Shown: piece by piece, positions 29,863 through 35,889 of the stretch
Layout of the letters: each line of letters starts with the position of its first letter
How positions within the stretch are numbered: position 1 is the first letter of the stretch
Origin: Mucilaginibacter sp. L294
GTDB taxonomy: Bacteria; Bacteroidota; Bacteroidia; Sphingobacteriales; Sphingobacteriaceae
Direction: 5' to 3'
Assembly (NCBI RefSeq): GCF_001636615.1
Contig: NZ_LGEK01000050.1
Location: 1 to 35,889 of the forward strand
DNA length: 35,889 nucleotides
The notes under the pieces: generated by a model
What the model saw: the letters and a program-made list of their open reading frames with translations, nothing else
Databases searched by the model: none
What the model was told of the DNA's origin: nothing
Made by a program: the position numbers and the translations under genes

Positions 29863-32427
29863 CTAAGCGATAACCCCACCCATCAGCGGGTCGGTGTAGC
29901 TTGGGTTTCCGGTTTCCACGCGGCCTGCATAACGTTTTTCAAAATCGCCGTAACCCTTTACCTTAATGCTGAAATCGTACCAGCCATGTTGCTTGCTCAG
30001 ATCCAGCTTAATGGTTTGCGGGGCAAAACTTTCCTGCTGAATGGTTAGCTGTTTAGCACCGGTTTTGTAGGCGTTATCAATCACATCAACCGTTACAGGC
30101 GTAGTAGTGCCAACAAGCCAGAAGGTTAGCGCCACATTACCCGTTAGCTTTTTGCCGTTTGTTTGGTAGGCAAACTGCACGCCAATACCCGGATCGTTCG
30201 CATTGCCTTTAAACGCCCGGTAAAAGCCGTTAGGGCCGTAAGTGCGCAAGTAGTAATTGTTGTTCTCAAATTCATTTAGCGGCCAGCTATCGTTAAGGGT
30301 ATCGCCGGCTTTTGCGGCATAGCTCCAGGTGCGCACGTCTTCCATCTTCTGCGGATTGTGGAAGGAGGCATATTTGCCCGGTGCATAAACGTTGAACGGC
30401 GCCCCGATGGCCTTATCGCCAAAAGTGGTATTCCCGGCTTTAAACTTTATCTCGAAGCTTTTTTTATCCTCGCTCAGCATACCGTCGGCATACAGCTCGT
30501 ACGGCAAAGCGCAAGCTGGTTTAATACCTTTTTCCTGTTTGGGCATGTATGGCGATGCATGCGGTGCCTTTTTGATCAGTGCCACATCATCTGCCGAAAG
30601 GTTTTTATAGGTTGCCGGCACTTTTTTGAACTGCGCCTTGTGGATGCCTTCTACAAATTCATCTTTCTCTAAAAATGCAGGGTTGGCTATTTTCTCGCCA
30701 TTATATGGCCTGAAGGCCGATGTAAGGTCGCCGCAAACGGTACGGCGCCAATCGCTGATGTTTTGTTCTTTTACCTTTTTGCCTGTTTTTTTGGATATAA
30801 AAGTTTCCAGGAACTGCAGGGTAGAGGTATGATCGAACACCTCGGAGTTTACATACCCGCCACGGCTCCAGGGCGAGGCTATCACCATGGGTACGCGGTA
30901 ACCCAAACCGATGGAATTTTCGCGATCGTATTTTTTCGGGAAATCGTTGCGGTCATGCTCCTGCTCAGCGGTTACAAAATCTACCCGCGTATCTATGCCG
31001 TTTGAGACCTTTCCGGTGCCCTTTTTGTGCGAATGAGGGGCGGTAAAAGGCGGAATATGGTCAAAATATCCGTCGTTTTCGTCGTAGGTTAAGATGAAAA
31101 TTGTCTTTTTCCAAACCTCGGGGTTATGGGTAAGTATATCCAAAACTTCCGACAGGTACCAGGCCCCATACCAAGGCGCACTGGGGTGGTCAGAGAAATT
31201 TTCGGGCGCGGTTAACCACGATACGGTAGGCAATTTGCCTGTTTTAACATCCTCCCTAAACTGGTGCAAAATGTCCCCTTTTGGTACTTTCATTTCCCGT
31301 TTAGTGCCGTTATCATCGTATTTTAAAGTGCTTAATTCGCGGTAATGCGGGTCGCTGGTGTTTACGGCAAAAGCCTTAAGGTGCAGGCTCTTTTCTTTCG
31401 CGCTAAGTTTATCAAAACTGGTGGGGTCAAGCTGCGAAGGGTCATTGTTTAGCGATTCCAGGTCGGCCTTTAACTGCTTCAATTGCAGCTGTATATGATC
31501 TATGTGGGCATCGCCTTTGGGCAAAGCAGCAAGCTTCTTTTCCATCGCTTCTATCTCAGTTGGCAGGGCAATTTTTCTTTTTTGCAGGTATAAAATATGC
31601 TTTTTATAAAGCTTGATATTGTATTGCTTAAAGTACTCCAGCGGGTTATCGCCAAAGTTCGACAGCCAGGATTCTTCCTCCCCCTCAAAATCCAGCGGAA
31701 CGCTCATCTCGTTCTGGTAACATTTCCAGCTGATGCCGGCATTTTCCAGGCGCTCGGGGTAAGTGGTCCATGTTAGGGTGCCATAATCAGCATCCTCGTT
31801 CCATACACGGGCACGGGCTTGCTCGTTTTGTTCCTCGCGGATGGTTCCCGTCCAAAAGAAAAGGCGGTTGGGCGTAGTTCCCGTTAGCGACGAGCAAAAG
31901 TGCTGATCGCATACGGTAAAGGCATCGGCAAAGGCGTAATGAAAAGGGATGTCCTGGCGGTTATGGTAGCCGAGCGTTAAGGGCATATCTTTATAGTCCT
32001 CTATACCAGACCGTTTTTCGTTCAGCCATTGGTCAAACTTGCCATCATTACGGGCATTTACCTGATTGGCCCATGAGTGCGGCAGGCAGTTCATCCAGGT
32101 GGCGCGGGTGTTTTTTATATCAAGATGAAACGGGGCGTAAGTTTCGCCCTTTTTGTTTGATTGCAGCCAAACCGGGTTTTTGTTAGGCAGGGTAATAGCA
32201 CGCGGGTCGTTATAACCCCTAACGCCCTTTAATGTACCGAAACAATGATCGAACGAGCGGTTCTCCTGCATCAGTAGCACAATGTGCTCTGCATCGGCCC
32301 AGGTAGTACCCGGTGCAGGGTTAATTGCCATAGCCTTTTGGATAGAGGCCGGTAAAAAATTGGTTAACCCGGCTGCACCGGTAAGCATTGCTGCCTTTTT
32401 TATAAAATCTCTGCGCGTATCTGACAT
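29863..32427 (-). CDS. Tat-exported phosphocholine-type phospholipase C
   Basis: An 854-residue protein of the bacterial phospholipase C/acid-phosphatase superfamily (PlcN/PlcH type). A twin-arginine signal RRDFIKKAAML starts at residue 5. The catalytic domain begins with HIVLLMQENRSFDHCFG (metal-site residues E55, N56) and includes EDYKDMPLTLGYH-like and YDENDGYFDHI segments. Two small C-terminal domains (from about residue 645) match the DUF756 pair of these enzymes. Length is that of the family. The enzyme would hydrolyse phosphatidylcholine or sphingomyelin-like lipids outside the cytoplasm, releasing phosphocholine. It stands alone on the minus strand. The preferred lipid cannot be told. 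Confidence 0.9.
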   Translation of the reverse strand: MSDTRRDFIKKAAMLTGAAGLTNFLPASIQKAMAINPAPGTTWADAEHIVLLMQENRSFDHCFGTLKGVRGYNDPRAITLPNKNPVWLQSNKKGETYAPFHLDIKNTRATWMNCLPHSWANQVNARNDGKFDQWLNEKRSGIEDYKDMPLTLGYHNRQDIPFHYAFADAFTVCDQHFCSSLTGTTPNRLFFWTGTIREEQNEQARARVWNEDADYGTLTWTTYPERLENAGISWKCYQNEMSVPLDFEGEEESWLSNFGDNPLEYFKQYNIKLYKKHILYLQKRKIALPTEIEAMEKKLAALPKGDAHIDHIQLQLKQLKADLESLNNDPSQLDPTSFDKLSAKEKSLHLKAFAVNTSDPHYRELSTLKYDDNGTKREMKVPKGDILHQFREDVKTGKLPTVSWLTAPENFSDHPSAPWYGAWYLSEVLDILTHNPEVWKKTIFILTYDENDGYFDHIPPFTAPHSHKKGTGKVSNGIDTRVDFVTAEQEHDRNDFPKKYDRENSIGLGYRVPMVIASPWSRGGYVNSEVFDHTSTLQFLETFISKKTGKKVKEQNISDWRRTVCGDLTSAFRPYNGEKIANPAFLEKDEFVEGIHKAQFKKVPATYKNLSADDVALIKKAPHASPYMPKQEKGIKPACALPYELYADGMLSEDKKSFEIKFKAGNTTFGDKAIGAPFNVYAPGKYASFHNPQKMEDVRTWSYAAKAGDTLNDSWPLNEFENNNYYLRTYGPNGFYRAFKGNANDPGIGVQFAYQTNGKKLTGNVALTFWLVGTTTPVTVDVIDNAYKTGAKQLTIQQESFAPQTIKLDLSKQHGWYDFSIKVKGYGDFEKRYAGRVETGNPSYTDPLMGGVIA

Positions 32428-32488
32428 ATTGCTAAATTATCAAACCCAAATGAATTGCCTGTACTATATAGTAATGTAAAGTATTATT

Positions 32489-33004
32489 TTATTGTAAAGT
32501 AAGTGCGTATAGTAATAGGGTTTCTTCGCCCGGCGGCGTAACCAAACCACTGCGTATAAACCCGGACCTTTCTAACAAACGTTGCGACCGTGTATTAGTA
32601 TCTGTTGTGGAGGCATAAAGTTTATCTATATCGTAATTATCCTTTATGTATTTAATAGATGCTGTAGCAGCCTCGTAAGCAAATCCCCGCCCTGCAAATC
32701 CCGGCAGGAATGCAAAACCCAGGTCGGGCTTGTCCAGGTAATCCCGCTTAAACAGGCCGCACATGCCAATAGGTTCGCCTGTATCAATAAGGCTAACCAA
32801 CCAGGGGCCGTAACCATATTTGTTGTACAAACCTTGCGGGCCGTTAATAATATAATTAACAGCATCCTGATGCGTGTTAATGTTCCTGTCGCCAATAAAT
32901 TGTTTCCAGGTTGGTGTGTTCAGCAAATCAAAAATAAAGGCGGCATCATCAATTATAAAATGCCTTAGGTTAATGTTTGATGAGTGAAAAAGGGTATCGG
33001 GCAT
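32489..33004 (-). CDS. GNAT-family N-acetyltransferase (RimJ/RimL-like)
   Basis: A 171-residue acetyltransferase. The order of elements is standard: substrate-binding N-terminal strands (NLRHFIIDDAAFIFDLLNTP), the middle GEPIGMCGLFKRD strand, LGFAFLPGFAGRGFAYEA as the acetyl-CoA pyrophosphate loop (GRGFA), and LYASTTDTNTRSQRLLERSGF at the C-terminus. The group acetylates protein N-termini, spermidine or other amines; the substrate is unknown. It is 61 bases upstream, in transcription order, of the phospholipase gene, with enough space for separate promoters. Confidence 0.87.
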   Translation of the reverse strand: MPDTLFHSSNINLRHFIIDDAAFIFDLLNTPTWKQFIGDRNINTHQDAVNYIINGPQGLYNKYGYGPWLVSLIDTGEPIGMCGLFKRDYLDKPDLGFAFLPGFAGRGFAYEAATASIKYIKDNYDIDKLYASTTDTNTRSQRLLERSGFIRSGLVTPPGEETLLLYALTLQ

Positions 33005-33149
33005 ATTTGAAATTCTTAAAACGAAGCTATGAATTTATCTAAAAAGAGCGTAATTGGTATTTATAAAGAAGATAAAACTTTGTTTTTACCACAAACATTT
33101 ACTTACTTGTACTACCGATAACCGGATACCTGCTGATCCTGTAAAGCCT

Positions 33150-33479
33150 ATGAAAAAATATTGCCTCACCCTCGATTTGAAAGATGATGCTGAACTGATT
33201 GCCGAATACGAAGAGCAACACAAAGCCATCTGGCCCGAAATAGTTGAAAGTATTACCAGTGCCGGTATCACCAATATGGAGATATACAGGTTGGGCACAA
33301 GGCTGGTGATGATCATAGAAGCCGAAGAGAGTTTCAGTTTCTCGAAAAAAGCCGCCATGGATGCAGGCAACGCCAAAGTGCAACAATGGGAAAACCTGAT
33401 GTGGAAATATCAGCAACCGATAAAAGGCGCCCTTGCCGGCGAGAAATGGGTTTTAATGGATAAAATATTCCAATTATAA
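33150..33479 (+). CDS. L-rhamnose/L-fucose mutarotase (DUF718 family)
   Basis: A 109-residue protein of the RhaM-like mutarotase family. The YEEQHKAIWPEIVESI segment holds the family Tyr and His residues, and GITNMEIYRLGTRLVMIIEAE and LMWKYQQPI complete the dimeric alpha/beta barrel pattern. The ATG at 33150 is used; the upstream ATG at 33054 adds 32 residues not found in the family. The fucosidase gene follows after 12 bases, so the likely substrate is L-fucose released by that enzyme, although rhamnose mutarotase activity is the named family function. Mutarotation speeds supply of the anomer used downstream. Confidence 0.8.
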   Translation: MKKYCLTLDLKDDAELIAEYEEQHKAIWPEIVESITSAGITNMEIYRLGTRLVMIIEAEESFSFSKKAAMDAGNAKVQQWENLMWKYQQPIKGALAGEKWVLMDKIFQL

Positions 33480-33491
33480 TACATTATCAAC

Positions 33492-34790
33492 ATGAGAAGA
33501 ACACTATTACTGCTTTGTTTATTTACTGTTATTACCGGCCGATTGATGGCGCAGGGGCCTTATGTACCTACAGCCGAGAATCTGGCCGCGCGGCAAAAAT
33601 TTCAGGATATGAAGTTTGGGCTGTTCATTCACTGGGGCATCTACAGTATTTTAGGCGATGGCGAGTGGGTAATGCACGATAAGAAAATCCCATACGATAG
33701 CTATAAACGGCTGGCAGGTTTCTTTAATCCGCAGGAATTTAATGCCAAAGAATGGGTAGCTTTTGCCAAAAAGGCGGGTATGAAGTATATTACCATTACC
33801 TCGCGCCACCACGATGGGTTCAGTATGTTCGGCACCAAAATGTCGCCGTATAATATTGTAGATGCTACGCCATACCATAAAGACCCATTGATGGAACTGG
33901 CACAGGAGTGCGAGAAAGAAGGTATCGAGCTGCACTTTTATTATTCACTGCTTGATTGGGGCAGGCCCGACTATGCTTTTGGCAGCCAGATAGTAGATGG
34001 CAAGCCTGTTAAAGGCGACTGGGACAGCTATATTAAATTTATGAAAGACCAGCTAACCGAACTGATCACCAAATATCCCGGTGTAAAAGGCATTTGGTTT
34101 GATGGCGACTGGGAGCGCACCAAAGTTAATTGGCATTACGATGAAATTTACGGGTTGATCCATAAACTAAACCCAGCTATACTGGTTGGCAATAACCACC
34201 ACGTAGCACCAAAGGATGGCGAGGATTTCCAGATGTTTGAGAAGGATTTGCCGGGTGCAAATACCACAGGCTTCGCACCCGACCAAACCATTGGTAAATT
34301 ACCGCTGGAAACCTGCGAAACCATCAACGGGAGCTGGGGCTTTAACATAAACGACAGGAACTTTAAATCGTCAAAACAAATTATCCACTACCTGGTGAAT
34401 GATGCCGGGCGGAATGCCAATTTCTTATTAAATATAGGCCCTATGCCTAATGGGAAGATCCAGTCGGAATTTACCGATACACTGGCCATTGTGGGTGCCT
34501 GGGTGCAAAAGAACGGCGAAAGCATTTACGGTACCCGCGGCAGTTATGTTCCACCGCAGCCGTGGGGTGTTATCACCACTAAAGCAAAAACCATGTATGT
34601 GCACATTACCTCCCCACAGGGTGAGGGGTATATTTTTATCCCGAAGGTAAAAGAGAAAGTGAGCAACGCGGTATTGTTGAACAATGGCAACGCGGTCAAA
34701 TTTAAACAACAGCCGGAAGGGGTGTTTATTTATACCGAAGGACTGACGGCTGATCCGGTAGATACTATTATTAAGCTATCCGTTAACTAA
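33492..34790 (+). CDS. Secreted GH29 alpha-L-fucosidase
   Basis: A 432-residue glycoside hydrolase of family GH29 with a signal peptide (cleavage near LMAQ, residue 21). Signatures are KFGLFIHWGIYSILGDGEWVM, SRHHDGFSMF (H106, H107, D108) and GIWFDGDWERT with the nucleophile D204. It cleaves terminal alpha-L-fucose from glycans; linkage preference cannot be predicted. A small C-terminal domain (about 340-432) may be beta-rich. It is the middle gene of a three-gene operon with mutarotase (12 bases) and DinB-like protein (2 bases). Plant xyloglucan and arabinogalactan carry fucose, as do animal glycans. Confidence 0.9.
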   Translation: MRRTLLLLCLFTVITGRLMAQGPYVPTAENLAARQKFQDMKFGLFIHWGIYSILGDGEWVMHDKKIPYDSYKRLAGFFNPQEFNAKEWVAFAKKAGMKYITITSRHHDGFSMFGTKMSPYNIVDATPYHKDPLMELAQECEKEGIELHFYYSLLDWGRPDYAFGSQIVDGKPVKGDWDSYIKFMKDQLTELITKYPGVKGIWFDGDWERTKVNWHYDEIYGLIHKLNPAILVGNNHHVAPKDGEDFQMFEKDLPGANTTGFAPDQTIGKLPLETCETINGSWGFNINDRNFKSSKQIIHYLVNDAGRNANFLLNIGPMPNGKIQSEFTDTLAIVGAWVQKNGESIYGTRGSYVPPQPWGVITTKAKTMYVHITSPQGEGYIFIPKVKEKVSNAVLLNNGNAVKFKQQPEGVFIYTEGLTADPVDTIIKLSVN

Positions 34791-34792
34791 GG

Positions 34793-35248
34793 ATGAAAGA
34801 ATTAGCTGACCCGGTAAACAGGGAAACTTTACATCAGTTATTGTTAAAGCTACAGCCGGATACTGTACCCCTTTGGGGCAAAATGACGGCTCGGCAGATG
34901 ATAGAACACATGATTGACCAGGTAAGATACAGCTATGAGAAACTCACCTTTGTTTTTGATGTGCCCGAGGAACAGGCAAAGCTGGCCAAACAAAAGTGGA
35001 TCTATACCGACGCGCAAATACCACCCAATTTAATTTTAGGGCCACTGCCCGCTACAAATGAATATCCCGATCTGCATACCGCGATAGAGCAGTTGATGCT
35101 TGAACTTGAAAACTTTGACCGGTATTTTAAACCAGCCGGAACCGTTGTAAACCATGGCGGATATGGCCCTATGGATTACAACGAGTGGCTGATATGGCAT
35201 GGCAAACATTTGGCGCATCATTTAAGGCAGTTTGGGCTTATTAATTAG
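34793..35248 (+). CDS. DinB-superfamily protein (DUF1569-like)
   Basis: A 151-residue helical-bundle protein with metal-binding-type histidines: H43 in RQMIEHMIDQVRY and the WHGKHLAHHLRQFG stretch near residues 135-147. Length and the LWGKMTARQMIEHM start agree with the DUF1569 branch of DinB-like proteins. Some DinB relatives are thiol-dependent metalloenzymes, but no role is known here. It is two bases after the fucosidase stop, so it is translated from the same transcript, and it overlaps the stop codon of the convergent DinB gene by four bases. Confidence 0.75.
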   Translation: MKELADPVNRETLHQLLLKLQPDTVPLWGKMTARQMIEHMIDQVRYSYEKLTFVFDVPEEQAKLAKQKWIYTDAQIPPNLILGPLPATNEYPDLHTAIEQLMLELENFDRYFKPAGTVVNHGGYGPMDYNEWLIWHGKHLAHHLRQFGLIN

Positions 35249-35766
35249 GCAACGGCTTCTTCTGTTGGGGTGAAACTTTGCTCATCGGCACTTGGGCCAT
35301 AACTGCCTGGTATAGGTATATTAAGCAAACGCAGGTAAACACCCAGTTGCGCACGGTGGTGGATGATCTGCGACAGCGCCATACGAATTACCTCTGATCT
35401 GGTTCTTTTGCTAATAATAGTATCTCCGCTGCGTAAGGTCCAAATTTCATCAAGCTTATTTTCGTTTTCGGCAATTAACTGCCTGCGGCCATCTATTAAG
35501 GACGCTTCAAAAACCTCCATCAGGGCCGCGGTATCGTTTACATTTTTCTGTTCCCAGGCGTTATTTTCAAAATCAAGTTCGTCGGTAGTAAGCGCCATCG
35601 TAATCCAGGTTGGTATTTCGGCAATATGGGTAGCCAGGTTGCGCAATACCATGCTTTTTTCGTGCGGTTTGTAATCGTACTGATCATCAGGGATGCGCGA
35701 TAACATGTTGCGGGTAGTTAAAGCTTCTTCATTTAACTGTTTCAGGAAAAAATTGATAAGTGACAT
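35245..35766 (-). CDS. DinB-family protein
   Basis: A 173-residue four-helix-bundle DinB protein. The three expected metal ligands can be placed at H48 in LATHIAEIPTWI and the HH pair of SQIIHHRAQLGVYLRLLN near 136-137; the C-terminus PGSYGPSADE is typical of the family. The DinB group includes thiol transferases such as bacillithiol-dependent enzymes and stress-induced proteins of unknown role. It converges on a second DinB-like gene; the two share four bases. The 5' flank contains an inverted repeat TGACA-GCCCTA-TGTCA (35811-35826) that could be an operator. Confidence 0.82.
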   Translation of the reverse strand: MSLINFFLKQLNEEALTTRNMLSRIPDDQYDYKPHEKSMVLRNLATHIAEIPTWITMALTTDELDFENNAWEQKNVNDTAALMEVFEASLIDGRRQLIAENENKLDEIWTLRSGDTIISKRTRSEVIRMALSQIIHHRAQLGVYLRLLNIPIPGSYGPSADEQSFTPTEEAVA

Positions 35767-35871
35767 AATGTTGTTGTTTTGGGTTTTAATTCAAAGAAAC
35801 AACCGGCTGATGACAGCCCTATGTCAGCAGGGAGAAAAATAATTAAAAAAATATTATTTGCTATGCATGCA

Positions 35872-35889
35872 CTGTCTCTTATACACATC
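35872..35889. other. Tn5/Nextera mosaic-end adapter remnant at contig end
   Basis: The last 18 bases, CTGTCTCTTATACACATC, equal the first 18 of the 19-base Tn5 mosaic end used in Nextera libraries. This is sequencing adapter, not genomic DNA, so the natural sequence ends at or before 35871. Confidence 0.95.

Noticed and set aside
29758..29880. Short minus-strand frame ending in ALLAVTGEAANIAMLLHKH after the phospholipase gene
   Set aside because: It looks slightly protein-like, but has only a GTG inside the upstream gene as start and fewer than 40 codons; it may be a remnant.

Overview
The window looks like chromosomal DNA of a soil- or plant-associated Bacteroidota, most likely Sphingobacteriaceae close to Mucilaginibacter or Pedobacter. 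The reasons are the families present (DUF3810, DUF2911, DUF5777, DUF3857, CarboxypepD_reg/outer-membrane beta-barrel receptor, GH127, GH29), promoter-like TAnnTTTG elements in place of sigma70 boxes, weak Shine-Dalgarno signals, and a desaturase of the sphingolipid type. The family and order assignment is inference from recognised proteins; no 16S or other marker gene lies in the window. The last 18 bases match the Tn5/Nextera mosaic end, so the right edge is a contig end carrying sequencing adapter.

Left part (1-7418, + strand): a secreted GH127 beta-L-arabinofuranosidase is followed by four genes that make a complete trans-4-hydroxy-L-proline catabolic route: DapA-family deaminase, alpha-ketoglutarate semialdehyde dehydrogenase, 4-hydroxyproline 2-epimerase and FAD-dependent D-hydroxyproline oxidase/dehydrogenase. 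Plant extensins carry beta-L-arabinofuranose on hydroxyproline, so the cluster reads as a sugar-plus-aglycone use locus for plant hydroxyproline-rich glycoproteins. An inverted-repeat operator candidate precedes the dehydrogenase gene, and a REP-like palindrome lies before the oxidase gene.

Middle part (7419-21822): a minus-strand operon holds an ECF sigma factor, a membrane-anchored regulator/beta-barrel protein, a YceI protein and a DUF5777 barrel. It is followed by an AraC regulator, a lipoprotein, a beta-propeller protein, a DES1-like sphingolipid desaturase, a half-size EamA transporter, a TonB-dependent-receptor-like barrel, a PMT/ArnT-type glycosyltransferase, a DUF2911 protein and a DUF3810 zincin-like membrane protein.

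Right part (21823-35889): a 0.6-kb gene-free gap holds a candidate minus-strand ncRNA (promoter-like element, tandem hairpins, intrinsic terminator) and a nested inverted-repeat element. Next come a DUF3857/transglutaminase-like protein lacking the usual Cys, an MBL-fold hydrolase with a LolA-like partner, a CE1-type esterase, palindromic repeats, a second PMT/ArnT paralog, a Tat-exported phosphocholine-type phospholipase C, a GNAT acetyltransferase, a mutarotase-GH29 fucosidase-DinB-like operon and a convergent DinB gene. No tRNA, rRNA, CRISPR array, transposase or prophage gene was seen.
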